Shown here: in pieces, positions 1 to 13,500 of the stretch
Position numbering within the stretch: position 1 is the first letter of the stretch
Layout of the letters: each line of letters begins with the position of its first letter
Source: Planctomycetota bacterium
GTDB taxonomy: Bacteria > Planctomycetota > Planctomycetia > Pirellulales > UBA1268
Direction of reading: 5' to 3'
Length of the DNA stretch: 64,000 nucleotides
NCBI GenBank assembly: GCA_016872555.1
Contig: VGZO01000005.1
Coordinates: 1 to 64,000 of the forward strand
Made by a program: the position numbers and the translations under genes
The notes under the pieces: model-generated
The model's database searches: none
The model's input: only the letters and a program-made list of their open reading frames with translations
Told to the model about the DNA's origin: nothing

Positions 1-1193
1 AGGCCCTCGAGCCACAGCGCCATGTAGCCGCAGCGGAGGTCGAAGTGCTTGGTGAGAGGCACGGTGGTCGTCAGCCCCAGTTCGCCGACGAACGCCGCGC
101 CGTCCCCCTGGACGCGGAGTCCCTTGAGCGCCGGCCCGGCACCGGCATCGAACACGTACTGCGACTTCTGAACGGCGTTGTTGTAGTAGGCCCCGCCTTT
201 GAGGAGCCCGTCGACGCGGAGGAAGCCGCCGCGATCCCAGAGGCGGATGTCGGTGCCGAGCTGGTAGCCGTAGAGGCTGTTGATGCACGCATTGTTGAAC
301 ACGTCCATCATCGGGGCCGGGGGCACGACCCCGCCGTAGTGGTCGACGAGCGACAGCGACTCGTTCCATTCGAACCACCGGAATCCCTGCAGCAGGACGA
401 CGTTGGGCAGCGCGTGCCAGCGCCGGTTGAGCTCGAAGCTCTGCAGCGAGCTGCCGAGGTCGGCGGTGGCGGTGTCGAGGTCGTTGAACTCGTTGCCGAA
501 CACGCCTGGCGGCGTGAGGGCATAGCCGGCGATCGTCGGCGGAGTCGCCTCGAGCGAGCGGAAGTTGGCCGCCCGGAACCAGGTCGCCTCGATCGCCTCG
601 CCGCAGTTGTTGCTGCGGAACAGCGAAAACCGGGGGCCCGCCGCCGGCGTACTCTCGAGCTGGTTGGCATCGAGGGCGGTGGCGCCGAAGTCGTTGGGTG
701 TGACGCCGGGCAGGTACTGCGAATAGATCGGCCGCAGGCGCGGGGCGTTGCGCCACAGGAGCAGGGCGTCGGCTCGGAGCGTCCAGCAGCCGTGGAGGTG
801 GTCGTGGAGCACCTGCATGAAGCCCGGCTGCTCGCAGGCGGCGCATTCGGGGCAGCCGCAATCCATCCCGTGGCCGCCGTCGATCCCCTCGGGGAGGATC
901 GGCAGGTCGCCGGGCACGGCCGACTCGCCGCCGAGCGCCGGATCGTCGACGGGGAGCGGGCCGGCGGGAACGGCGTCGCGCTGGATCACCGATCCCTCGC
1001 CCGCGTCCGTGGCAGCGAACGCGCGGTCGCCGACGACCGTCTCGGAGACCACCTCGCCGGCGAGCCATCCCCCGGCCGAACCGGAGCCGACCTGCCAGGC
1101 GTTGGCGCGGACACTGCCAAGGGCCACCAGTACCGTCGCCGCCAGCGTGAACGGTGCGACAAAACCACCGTTCCGCCACTGCAATCGCATCAT
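1..1193 (-). CDS. BBP7-family outer-membrane beta-barrel protein (C-terminus cut by window start)
   Basis: The minus strand is open from an ATG at 1193 (a second ATG follows at 1190) through the window edge, giving about 397 residues without a stop. The N-terminus has a hydrophobic signal-like stretch (FVAPFTLAATVLVALGSVRA). A Cys cluster of the form CGCPECAAC follows, then WTLRADALLLWRNAP, FRWFEWNESLSL, SLYGYQLGTDIRLWD and GELGLTTVPL. The same motif order occurs in the gene at 16205-17530 (VDALMLWQN, FRWVEWNQTM, DLYGGQGGMDLVLW, GELGILGTVQL), so the two are paralogues. This matches the BBP7 family (PF07585), which is largely confined to planctomycetes and predicted to form outer-membrane beta-barrels of unknown role. 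It is divergent from the giant surface gene. The missing part is the last barrel strands. Confidence 0.85.
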   Translation of the reverse strand, partial: MMRLQWRNGGFVAPFTLAATVLVALGSVRANAWQVGSGSAGGWLAGEVVSETVVGDRAFAATDAGEGSVIQRDAVPAGPLPVDDPALGGESAVPGDLPILPEGIDGGHGMDCGCPECAACEQPGFMQVLHDHLHGCWTLRADALLLWRNAPRLRPIYSQYLPGVTPNDFGATALDANQLESTPAAGPRFSLFRSNNCGEAIEATWFRAANFRSLEATPPTIAGYALTPPGVFGNEFNDLDTATADLGSSLQSFELNRRWHALPNVVLLQGFRWFEWNESLSLVDHYGGVVPPAPMMDVFNNACINSLYGYQLGTDIRLWDRGGFLRVDGLLKGGAYYNNAVQKSQYVFDAGAGPALKGLRVQGDGAAFVGELGLTTTVPLTKHFDLRCGYMALWLEG

Positions 1194-1525
1194 CGTTGCC
1201 GTCTCCGATGAAGAATCCGAACTGCCCGGTGAAATCGGTCGTGACGGTCGTGCCGCGGTAGGGTTGTGCTCGTAGTTCCTGTCAGGTGGGATGGGGAGAA
1301 TGGGGAGTGGAAGCCGCGGGCGGTTGGGTGGCCTGGGGTGCGATCGCGCCAGTTTGCCGTCAGATTGGCAGACCCACGGTCCAAAACATTGCCCCGTCCG
1401 AAGGCCGACGATATGTTCGGCAATGAGCTGTTTTTCCGGTCTTCACGGCCGTTCGGCGCGCGCCAGGCTCGCGCGTCTTCGAGGGGGCAGCGGTTCGGTC
1501 TGTTTTTTCCCTGAAAGAGGGATCC
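1194..1525. other. Divergent intergenic region between BBP7 and the giant surface gene
   Basis: These 332 bases carry no credible gene and must hold promoters for both divergent genes. I find no clear -35/-10 pair. Visible structure is an inverted repeat CATTGCC (1387-1393) / GGCAATG (1419-1425) followed by GAGCTG and five T residues at 1431-1435. It resembles an intrinsic terminator or attenuator reading towards the giant gene. A T6 tract (1503-1508) lies just before the start-proximal hairpin. Confidence 0.4.
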
Positions 1526-1526
1526 A
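1508..1526 (+). promoter_or_regulatory. Short hairpin covering the giant gene's Shine-Dalgarno
   Basis: TCCCT (1508-1512), loop GAAAG, AGGGA (1518-1522) form a perfect 5-bp stem. The only purine-rich ribosome-binding candidate, AGAGGG at 1516-1521, lies in its loop and right arm, four bases before the ATG at 1526. If formed, it would lower initiation. The stem is short, so the effect is speculative. Confidence 0.3.
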
Positions 1527-4500
1527 TGATTCTGCCATTCTGGCTGACGAGCGTCCGCGGTCTGTTTGCCCGTCGCCGCGGAGGTTCGCGGCGGATCGCT
1601 CCGCGCGGTGAACAGGGGCGAGCCGGCCAGGCGCCCGAGTCGCTCGAGTCGCGCCGGCTGCTGGCGTTCGACTTCGTGTCGGCGTTTCCCAACGTCGGGA
1701 CGTTCATCACCGAGGGTGCAGTGGGGCGGCAGGCGCCGCAGCAGATCACGATCCGGTTCAGCCCCGGCACACAGGTCGATCCGGCGACGATCGCGACCGG
1801 GATCACGGTGACCCGAGCCAACCACGACGGCACGATCGGTGACGGCAGCGACATGAGGGTCGAGCCTGGCAGCATCACGGTGGACGACGCGCCGAACCAG
1901 AATCAGGTCGTCGTCCGGTTCGCCGACACGCTGCCTGACGATTCGTACCGGATCACGATCACGGGGGCCGGGACCGGGGGGTTGCGGACGCTCGCCCAGG
2001 GGACGACGGCGGTGGAGCGGTTCCGTGCCGGGGGCACGTTCACGCTCAATTTCCGGCTCGACCTCGGGGCCCAGGTGGTGGGGGTGGTGCCGCAGCCGGT
2101 GACGCGGCCGAAGACGATCACGGTCGGCAATCCGGCCCAGATCCTCGACGGCGACCTGCTCACCGTGCAGATCCGCGGCCGGGTGCTGAACCTCGAGTTC
2201 GACCGCAATTCGTCGGCGACCCCGGGCACCACCGCGGTCCCGATCAGCAACGCCTCGACGGCGGCGCAGATCGCAAGCGCGATCGCCACGCGGATCGCGG
2301 CGGCGACGTCGCTGGCGGGGGAGCTCGGCGGCGCGACGGCGGCGGGCGCCACCGCGACGGTGACCGGCAGCCAGTTCACGCCGAAGGTCTCGTACACGCG
2401 TGCCGGCGCCGTGCCGACTCCGGCGGCGCTGTCGATCGGCGACGGGCTACCGCTGTCACAGGCGACCGACAAGGTGGTCGTCTATTTCAATGCCAACGAC
2501 CCGCTGGCTTCGGCGTCGGCGACGAACATCCGCAATTACCGGCTCGTGGAGACCGATCCGACGACGGGCGCCGACGTGGCGGTGCGCGTGCCGTCGGCGG
2601 TGACGTATGACGCGACGAGCGGGACGGCGGTCCTCGGCTTTTCCTCGGGGGACGTGGCAAACGACAAGCTCTACCGGCTGCAGGTCGGTGATTCGACCGA
2701 CGACAACGCGACGACGGTGAAGGCGGTCCACGTCGGCAGTCTGTTTTCCCGCGCGGGGGGTGCAGCGGCGTTCCAGACGGTGTCGTTCCTCGGCGACGGT
2801 CCGGAGGGGGTCAACGACGTCGATCTCTACCGGTTCGCGGTGACGGCGGCGACGACCGTGACGGTGAACCTGGCACCGGACGCGGCGTTCGATCCGCTGC
2901 TGCGCGTCTTCGACGCGGCGGGGACGGCGATCACGGCGGGCGTGACGATCACCGGCAGCGGCGCGGGCGGGGCGCGGACGCTGTCGCTGGCGGCGCCGGC
3001 GGCGGGGACCTACTTCATCGGCGTGTCGAGCGCGGGCAACGGTGCCTACCAGCCGACGACGGGTACGGGGGCCACCGGTGGGACGACGCGCGGCTCGTAC
3101 ACGGTCGCATTCCGTGCCGCGGTGGCGCCGGGGACGAGCGACGAGAACTCGAGTTTCGCGACGGCGACCGGTCTTGGCTCGCTCGGCGCCGCTGGGCAGA
3201 GCATCGCCGCGGCGATCGAACTGCGGCCGACGGTGCCGACTCCGGCGGGGAATCTCCTCTTCCCGAGCCAGCAGGGCACCGGCGACGAGCCCGGGCACCG
3301 CGACATCCCGGTGGGGATCGAGGATCACGCCTCGCCCGACGCGTCGCTGGCGCCGGCGGTGGCGATCCCGGAAATCTCCTACAACTTCAAGTCGGCCTAC
3401 GGCAGCGATCCGCAGGGCAACCCGCTGTTCAACCTGATCACCGAGACGCAGAAGCAGCGGGCCCGCGAGGTGTTCGAGCTGTATTCGTTGTACACCGGCG
3501 TCCGTTTCACCGAGACGGCCGACCAGGGGATCACGGTCGTCACCGGCGACGTCCGCGCCGTCAGCCCGAGCCTGCCGCCGACGGCGGTGGCGGGGATCTG
3601 CGGCGGCACGCTCACGATCATGAACTCGACGTTCAATTGGGGGGCGAGCGAATACGGTGGCGGATGGTTCCAGACCGCGATGCACGAGATCGGCCACGCC
3701 CTCGGCCTCGGCCACTCCTACGACCTGCCCTCGATCATGGGCGGCGGCTTGACCGGCGAGGGGGTGTTTCCCGGTGACAACGACCTGATCCACACCAATG
3801 TCCTGTATCCCAAGACCGGGTCGGATATCGACGTCTATTCGTTCGCGCTCGAGGCGGCCGGCACGCTGACGGCGGAGACGGTCGTCTCGCGTCCGGGCAC
3901 GGCGGTGACCAGCCGGCTCGACAGCGTGATCTCGCTGTACCGCGAGGTGTCGGGGGTGCGGACGCTCGTCGCCCGCAACGACGACTACTACGGGCGTGAT
4001 TCGTTCGTCGGCCTCGATCTGGAGGCGGGCACGTACTTCATCGCGGTGACGAGCACGGGCAACACCGACTTCAACCCCGAGTCGGCCGACAGCGGCTACG
4101 GCGGCCGGTCGCAGGGTGCCTACGAGCTCAAGCTCGGCTTCACGCCGGCGAGCGTCGTCGCCAACACGATCGTCGACGCCACCGGCACGGCGCTCGACGG
4201 CGACCGCGACGGCGCGGCCGGGGGCGGGTTCAACTTCTGGTTCGAGACCGCGGCGGCAGCGGCGACGATCGTCGTCGACAAGGCGGCCCCCGTCGCCGGC
4301 GCGGCCGGCACGCTGGCGGCACCCTATCCGACGATCGCGGCGGCGCTGGCCGCCGCGACACCCTCGACGCGGATCATCCGCATCGTCGGCAACACCGGCA
4401 ACGACGCCAGTCCGGCCGACGAGAAGCCGTATCTCATCGGGACGACGCTCGCCGGCGGCCCCCTGGCCGACGGGATGACATTCGAGGTGCCGGCCGGCGT

Positions 4501-7500
4501 GACGGTGATGGTCGACGAAGGGGCGCTGTTCAAGCTCCGGGCGGCGAACATCGACGTCGGCAGCTCGCCGGAGCTGGTGTCGCGGGCGGGGGCGGCGATG
4601 CAGGTCCTCGGCACGCCGGCCAACCGGGTGCGGTTCACGTCGTACCACGACGACTTTCTCGGCGGCGACAGCGACAACCTCGGCCCGGTGGCGACCGGCG
4701 GGCAGTGGGGCGGGATCGTGCTCCGCGAGGATTCCGACTCGGCGACGAAGAAGGTGTTTCTCAACGTCGTCGGCCAGGCCCAGCTGACCTATGGCGGCGG
4801 CAACGTCCTGGTCAACTCGCAGCTCCAGGCGTTCGCACCGATCCACCTCGAGAGCACGCGGCCGACGCTGATATTCAACGAGATCACCCGGAGCGCCGGG
4901 GCGGCGATCTCGGCCGACCCCGACGCGTTCGAGGACACCGCGGTCCGCCAGGGCCCCGACGTCCGCGGCAACCGGATCGTCGACAACACGATCAACGGCC
5001 TGTTCGTGCGGATCCGCACGCAGCTCGGCAGCCCGGTCGACCGGCTGACGGTGCCGGCCCGGTTCAAGAGCCCCGACATCACCTATGTGATCGCCGAAAA
5101 CCTCCAGATCGCCGGTGGCGTGGGCGGTTACGAGCAGCGCGTCGATCCGGCCGACGGCGTGACGAAGACCTTCGCCCGCGAGACCGGCCGGCTGGTGATC
5201 GATCCCGGGGTCGTCGTCAAGCTGCTCGGGTCGCGGATCGAGCTCGAGCGTGGCCTTGGCCAGTTGATCGCCGAGGGCACGCCGGGCAACCGGGTGGTGT
5301 TCACGAGCCTGGCCGACAACCGGTTCGGCGCCGGCGGGACGTTCGACACCAACGGCCCCTCGCCCGACACGCGCGCCGCCGGCGACTGGGGCGGGATCGT
5401 CGCCAACGCCGCCAGCCGGGTGAGCATCGACAACGCCTACCTCGCCTTCGGCGGCGGCCAGACGCCGATCGAGGGGGGATTCGACACGTTCAACGTGATC
5501 GAGGTCCACCAGGGCTTCCTCCGCCTGGCCAACAGCCGGGTGGAGAATAACGCCGCCGGACAGGCGGTGGGGAACCGCAACGCGCGCGGGACCAATGCCG
5601 CCGCGACCGTGTTCGTGCGCGGGGCGCAGCCGGTGGTCGTCGGCAACGACTTCCGCGCCAACGCCGGGGCGACGGTGAGCATCAATGCCAACGCGATGTC
5701 CGACGTGAAGCTCGGCGATCCGGGGCGGTCGACGCGATCGATCGAGCGCTTCACCGGCTACGACGACAACTTCGGCCCGCTGGTCCGCGCCAACCGGATC
5801 TTTAATCCGCTCAACTTCTCCGGCGGCCAGCCGCAGGGGTCGTTCAACATCGACGTCACGTTCGGCCCCGGCGTGCCGCAGGCGGCGCAGCAAGCGATGC
5901 AAGTCGCGGTCGACAAATGGGAGGCGATCATCGTCGGCGACCTGTCGCTGGTCACCGACCCGGCGACCGGCCAGCAGATCGACGACATCCTCGTCACCGT
6001 TCAGGCCGGGCTGCTCGGCGGCTCGACGAGCGACGGCGCCGGCGGCACACTCGCCAACGCCGGCCCGCGCGCGTTCCGCTCGGCGACCGACGTCAACAGG
6101 CATCTCCCGTATCTGGCCGACGTCGGCATCGACACCGCCGACATCTCCAATCCGCAGATGGCGACGATCCTCGTCCACGAGCTCGGCCACGCGCTCGGGT
6201 TCCCGTCGGTCGCCAGCATCCTCAATTTGATCAACGGCTTCACCTACACCGGATCGAGCGCGCTGCGTGAATACCAGCGCTTCCGGCCGACCGCGGCGAC
6301 GGTGCCCTTGGAGCAGGGGGGCGGGGCCGGCACGACCGGGGCCCACTGGTCGGAGGCGGAGTTCGACAACGAGATCATGACCGGGTTCATCAACCCCGGC
6401 GTCAATCCGCTGAGCCGCGTGACGATCGGGGCGTTCGAGGACCTCGGCTACACGGTCTCCTACGCGGCCGCCGACAGCTACACGCTGCCGGGGAGCGGTG
6501 TGACGACCGGCCCGACCGGCTCCACGGCGGTGATCAGCGGCGTCGTCGTCCGGCCCGAGCAGATCACCGTCGAGAGCGTGTGGGACGACACCGACGTCGT
6601 CCACGTGCTCACCGGGACGATCGACGTCGTCGTCGAGAACTTCCACACGACGACCGGCCTGCGCCTGATGAGCCGCTCCGACGCGAGCCTCGTCGTCAAG
6701 CTCGACGGGCCCAACGCGGGGTTCACCGCCGCCGGGTTCCCGCTCGAGATCGAGGACCGGATCGGCGGAACCGTGCAGGTGATCGGCCAGCCAGGTTTCC
6801 CCGTCGTGATGACGAGCCTCGCCGACGATACGGTGGGGGCGAGCCTCGACCCGCTCGGCCGCACGGTGAAGGACACCAACAACGACGGCGTTGTGGGCGT
6901 CGATGCGACGGCCACGGCGCCGGCGCCTGGCGACTGGCGCGGGCTGAAGTTCATGCCGCTGTCGAACGACACCAACGTCTCGATCCAGAAGGAGGCGGAG
7001 AAGTCGTACACCGGCAAGCTCGAGGCCAACCAGACGGCGAGTACGGCGCAGGTGCTCGGGGTCCTCGCCCCCAACTTCGCCACCGGGACCAACTCCACCG
7101 AGTCGGCGCAGAACAAGGGGGGTGACGAGAACCGCAAGAACGGGTTCGAGGTCCACGGTGTGATCGCCTACGACGATCCGACCGACGTCGACGTCTACAG
7201 CTTCGGCGGCTATGCCGGCAGCGAGGTGTGGATCGACCTCGACAAGACGTCGTCGGGGCTCGACTCGATGCTCGAGCTGCTCGACGCCTCCGGCACGGTG
7301 CTCGCCCGCTCGATCGACGCCACCAACGACTCGCAGATGGTGACGCAGGACCTCGTCGCCGGCAGCGGTACGGGCACGGCGCGGACCTACCAGCTCGCCG
7401 CCGGCAACATCCTCCCCGGCACGCTGTCGGGAGTCTTGTATCGCAACAACACGGCGATCCAGACTTTCTCGGTCAACCGCGCCGGCACGTTCACGCTGAC

Positions 7501-10500
7501 GGCGATCGGCGCTCCGGCCGTCCGGGCGACCGGAGCGACGCTCGACTTCACGACCGGCTTGGTGACGTTCACGTTCAACGGCGATCCCGGGGTGACGAGC
7601 ATCCGCGACGTGGCCTTCGCCGCAGGCACGCTCACCCGGCAGACGCTCGGCTTCACCGCCACCGGCGGCAACGGCGCCTTCCCGATGGGGAAGGACGGCT
7701 TCCGCGGGCTCGACTACTACTCGACCAACCCGCGCGATCCCGGGATGCGCGTGATCCTCCCCGGCACGGCCGGCGCGCCGGGGCAGTATTTCATCCGCGT
7801 CCGCAGCCAGCCGTCGGCAGCCGGCGTGGCAACCCAGTTGGCCTACGAAGCCCGGCTCCGCGATCCGGCGCTGGTCAAGAGCGGGATCACGTCCGGCACC
7901 TACGAGCTGCGCGTCCGCCTCCAGCAGCAGGACCAAAAGCCCGGTTCGACCGTGCGCTACGCCGACATCCGCTATGCGACGACGGCGATCGACGTCCAGG
8001 GGCTGCCGCGCAATTCGCTCGTCGTCGGGGAGACCGGCGAGAGCGCCGCGGCGAACGACATCCAGGGCTCGGCCCAGGACATCGGCCGGCTGCTGCAGTC
8101 GGATCAGAACGTGATCAGCGTTGCCGGTAGCCTGGCGGCCGAGGGGGACGTCGACTGGTATTCGTTCACGCTCGACTACGCGATGATCCAGGCGATCGGC
8201 GGCGTCAACGGCGGCGGCAAGACCTGGTCGACGGTGTTCGACATCGACTACGCCGACGGCTTCCGCGGCGACCTGACGCTGTCGGTGTTCGACGCGACCG
8301 GGAAGCTGATCTTCGTCAGCCGCGATTCGAACGTCGCCGACGACCAGCCGGGGCCGGGCCAGGGGAACGACTTCGACGACCTGTCGCGCGGCAGCGTCGG
8401 CAAACTCGATCCGTTCATCGGACCGGTCCAGCTCCCGGCCGGTACGCCGGGCTCGACGACGCGCTACTACGTCGCCGTGAGCAGCAACGAACGGCTCCCG
8501 TCGGCGATCAACGCCACGTTCCAGGGGGCGGCGGCCAATCCCTTCATCCGTCTCGAGCCGGTGACGTCGGTGAAGCGGATCGTCGAAGATCACATCGGCA
8601 CGACCGGCTACACGAGCAACGGCCTCCCGGTCGATCCGGTGACCGGCCCGATCATCAACGTCGCGGCGATGGTGGCCACCGGGTCGCCGCTGCCCTTGTC
8701 GGCCAACGTCCGGCCGTTCAGCCTCGCCGACGTGACGCTGTTCGTGTCGACGGGCGGCAGCATGTACACGGTAGATCCGTTTTCCGGTGGGATCGAGACG
8801 CACCTCTTCGAGAATGCCTACGGCGGTCAGGGAAGCGTTGGTGACATCGACATGCGGACCGACGGGCGCTTGTTCCAGGCGTTCGGTCAGTTGAATGACG
8901 CCAGCAACGTCGCGCACCTCCGTGAGATCAGTACCGCCGGCGGATCGAGCCCGCTTTCCGACGTCGGCGACGCCGTGCCGGACGTGCCCTCGAGCCCGGG
9001 TGCGGGCGACTTCTGGAAACTCACGAGCAGCTCTGTCGATGCCCTGGCGATCGGCCGGACCGATGTCGCGACGTACGAGAACTCGATCTTTTATTCACTT
9101 CGTCGTGGCAGCAATGAGTCGCTGCTGTACTGGGGACGTACCAGCGGCAACGCCGCTTACAGCGATAGCGATCCGCCGTTCAGCCTCCGGGGACAGATCA
9201 CCGGCACCGGCATCACCGGCCTGACCACCGGCCTGCAGTTCCGCAACGAGAACTTCGGCACGCTTTACGGCGTCAGCAGCGGCGGACAGTTTCACACCGT
9301 GAGTACAAGCAGTGGTGCGGCGACGCTCGTCGCTGACTTCGCATCGACGCTGGCAACGGTCGCCGGTACCACCGGTTTCCAGGGATTGGCGTCGGCACCT
9401 GCCAATCTGGAAGGCGGAAAGTACGCGGGCGCGTTCTTCGCGATCACCAACAACGGGCGGCTTGTGTGTATCGAACTGCAGCCGGGAAACAGCGCACGGC
9501 TGATGCCCAACGTGTTTGATACCAACGGCGACGGCGTGCCCGACAGCGCGATTTCCAACGTCATGGTGGCCGGCGCGACCGGTTTGGCATTTTCACCGCT
9601 CGACATCAACCTCTGGCACCCGACGGGGCTCCGTGGCGCCGACCGGGGCCACGGCATCAACGGCACGGGTGACTCCAACGGCAACACGATCCCGGACGCC
9701 ACGCGCAACGCCCGCGAAGGGGCCGCGAGCATGTACTTCGGTCTCGAGGAGTACCTCCAAGATCCATCCGGTACGTACGGACAGTTCAACCCGGGTGGCG
9801 CCAACGGCCAGTACGGTGTTCGTGCCGGGACTCCCTACGACTGGCAGCAGGACCTCACTGCCGGCGTCATCGGTAACGATTACAACCTCCCCGGTGGCGC
9901 CTATGGCAGCCTGATCACCAATCCGTTCAGCCTCGCCGGCTACGCCTACACCGACAAGCCGACGCTGTATTTCAACTACTTCCTCGACTCGCAAAACGCT
10001 TCGGCCGACACACGGGTCGACGGCTCGGCGATGCGCGACAGCGCACGCGTCTTCATCTCGACCGACGACGGCCGCACCTGGGCCGTGATCGCGACCAACA
10101 ACCAGGCACGGACCGAGCGCGACAACCTCACCGCCGAGCTCCCCAACGTCCTCTCGACGTCGTCGGCGATCGGCACCAGCCCCAACCAACACGTCCAGGA
10201 GCTGTTCGACTCGACCGGCAACTGGCGCCAGGCGCGGGTCGACCTCGGCAAATGGGCGGGGAGCTCCAACATCCGCCTGCGGTTCGACTTCAGCACCGCA
10301 GGAGAGATGGATTCGGCGCAGCTGCGCAGCACGCCCGACGCCACCCAGTCGGTAGCCAGCGCGGTGACCAACGCCGCCACGGTCGCGCTCGGCAACCTAC
10401 AGGGCCTGCGGACCGGGATGGTGGTGACCGGCACGGGGGTCGGGGCACTCGTCGGCGGCACGCCAGTGACGGTCAACTCGATCGACTCCGCCGCCGGAAC

Positions 10501-13500
10501 GGTCATGCTGTCGGCTCCGGTGACGGTCACGGCGGGGACGGTGCTGTCGTTCTTCAACACCGCCGATCGGGTGCTCAACGGCATCAACGGCCTGGCAGGC
10601 ACGCTCGGCAATTTCAATCACGTCGAGCGCGGTCAGAACAACGCCTTCGAAGGGTTCTACGTCGACGACATCATCGTCGGGTTCGCCGAGCGCGGTGAGA
10701 TGGTGACCGACGCCGCGGCGGGACAGGTCGATTTCTTCGACCTCGCTACCCCGGTCTCACAGACCTACCCGACGCAGTCGCTGCAGGGTCCGTACCAACT
10801 CGAGATCCGCCGCGGCATCGAGTATGGCATTCAGCTCGACTCGGCCGCACCGGACGTGACGATCTTCGAGACGTTCGACACCAACGACCGGTTCGTCCGG
10901 TTCCCGCAGGCGGCCCGGCGGCAGCTCGAGACACAGGTCGTCGACGCCCTCGTACCCGGTGTCCTCGGTGCGGTAGGCAACGGCGACATCCATTTCCTCA
11001 CCGCCAACGAGCTCGACATCCTCGCCGGCCAGGGTATCGAGCCGGTGGACGGCGACACGTTCGTGCTCCTCCAGTCGACCGCCAACGGCACCGTCGCCAA
11101 CAACCTGCTGTCGTGGTCGGTCGACCTCGCCGGCCAGCCGGCGGCGTTCCTCGAATTCGCCTACGGTGTCCTCCCGCGCGAGGTGCTCACGCGGCTGCCG
11201 GCGACGTTCACGACGCCGGCGCTGCCCGGCGGCAACCGGATCCTGCCGGTCGGCGACGGCGTGGCGGTGAGCACCGACGGTGGCACGACGTGGACGACGG
11301 TGTTCTCGTTCGCCGGCACCGGCAACGTGCTCTCGACGGCGACCGTCGACCTCGTCGCCGCGGCCGGCCCGCTGTCGGCGACGACCGTGATCGGCTTCTT
11401 CCAGTCGGGCGACCGGCAGTTCCTCTCGCTGTTCCCGATCCCCAATCCGGCCAATGCCGGCGGGATCGCGCTGGATGCCCTGCGCGTCTGGGCCACGGCG
11501 CCGGTGGCGTCGGTCGAGTCGCTCGGTGACTCCAACCACCCGCGGACGCAGGGGCAGTTCCTCGTCGAAAACAACATCATCTCGTTTGCCCAAAGCTACG
11601 GGATCAGTTTCGACGCCGGGGCCCGAGATGCGGGGAGCGACAAGCCCAACCCCGGCGTGGCGCGGAACCTCCCGGTCCTCAACAACCAGCGCCTCGCTCC
11701 GGGGGCGGTGGCGATCAACAACATCATCTCCGGCGCCGGTACGGCCGGGATCCGGTTCAGCGGTGACTCCACCGGCGGCGCCGTGCCGCAGTCCGTGGTG
11801 CCCTATGGCCGCCTCGTCAACAACACGATCTACGGCGGTTCGACGCCGTCCGGAGTCGGCATCGCGGTCAGCGACAGCGCCGGCCCGACGATCCTCAACA
11901 ACCTGTTCGCCAACCTCGCCACCGGAGTCAGCGTCGACGCCGGCTCGCGTAGCTCCACGGTGATCGGCACGTCGGCGTTTTACGCGGTCGGGATCGAGGT
12001 CTCCGGCGGCGTCACGGCGAGCAGCTCGCTGACGCTCCCGGGCAATCCGTTCGTCAATGCCGACGGGGGCAACTTCTACCTCGTCTCCGGGACGGCGGCG
12101 ATCGACAGTGCCCTCAACAGCCTCCAGGACCGGCCCGAGTACACGGTCGTCACCGAGCCGCTGGGGGTCCCGCCATCGCCGGTGCTGGCGCCCGACCGCG
12201 ACATCTACGGCCAGCTCCGCACCGACGACCCGGCACAGCCGACGCCTCCGGGCCTCGGCAGCAACGTCTTCAAGGACCGCGGGGCGATCGACCGCGTCGA
12301 CTTCCTCCAGCCGTCGCTGGCGATCGTCGAGCCGCTCGACGACCGCAACACCACGCCGGTCGACCGCGATCCGGCCCCCAACGCGATCCGCCTCGAGCGC
12401 GAGGATGCGGTCAATATCACCCAGTTCGCCCTGCAGATCGCCGACGTCGGCGTGGGGATCGACCGGGCGACGGTCACCAAGGCCGCGTTCACGCTGCGGC
12501 GCGACGGCGTCCTCCTCACCGAGGGGGTCGATTACCTGTTCCGCTACATCGAGAACACCAACCGCGTGGTGTTCGAGTCGAACTCCGTCTACCCGCTCGG
12601 CACGTACGTGATCGGAACGACGACGCGGGCGACCGTCGGCAGCACCGTGGGCCTGCTCACCGACCTGGCCAACAACACGCTCCTCCCCAACAAGACCGAC
12701 GGCTCGACGAGCTTCCAGATCGCGCTGACCGACCTCCCCGGCGTGCCGACGGCCGTGGTCGGCACCCGCGGCGACACGCAGGTCCAGCTCTCGTGGCAGG
12801 CCCCGGCCAACCCCGGCGGGACTCCGGTCACCGACTACATCGTGGAGTACTCGTCGGACGGCGGCACGAGCTGGACGACGTTCGCCGACGCGGTGTCGGC
12901 GGCGACGACGGCCACGGTGACTGGCCTGGTCAACGGCACGAGCTACGTGTTCCGCGTCACGGCGCAGAATGCGGTCGGTGTCGGCAGCCCGTCGGCGCCG
13001 TCGGCGCCGGTCAAGCCGCTCGCCCCCGCATCGGCACCGCAGAACCTCGTCGTCACGCTCGGCCCGGCGGTGATCGGCCCGCGCGACGCGACGCTCACCT
13101 GGGCGGCTCCGGCCTCGGCCGGTGGCTCAACCGTGTCGGACTACGGCGTCGAGTACAGCATCGACAACGGAATCACCTGGACGACCGTCGCCGACGGCGT
13201 GTCGACGAACACCACCGCGACGGTCAATGGCCTCGTCAATGGCACCAGCTACCTGTTCCGCGTCCGTGCGATCACCGAGTTTGGCCCCGGTGCGGCCGCG
13301 GTCTCGGGTCCGGTGACGCCGACGGCGGCGCCGGCGGCCCCGATCGGCCTGACGGCGACGCTCGGCAACCAGTTCGTCGATCTGGCCTGGGCCAACGTCG
13401 ACACCGGCGGTCTGCCGGTGGCCGACCACGTCGTCCAGTACTCGAGCGACGGCGGTGCGAACTGGTCGACGTTCGTCCACGCGCCGTCGGGCGCGCCCTC

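Noticed and set aside
45-1211. A 388-codon plus-strand frame at the window start
   Set aside because: It is antisense to the BBP7-like gene, whose motifs are clear on the minus strand; the plus-strand translation has no recognisable domain.
2456-8917. A 2,153-codon open frame on the minus strand, antisense to the giant gene
   Set aside because: In this phase antisense stops need TTA, CTA or TCA codons in the sense gene, which are very rare at this GC content. The translation is Arg/Val/Asp-rich without domains, so it is a codon-bias shadow.
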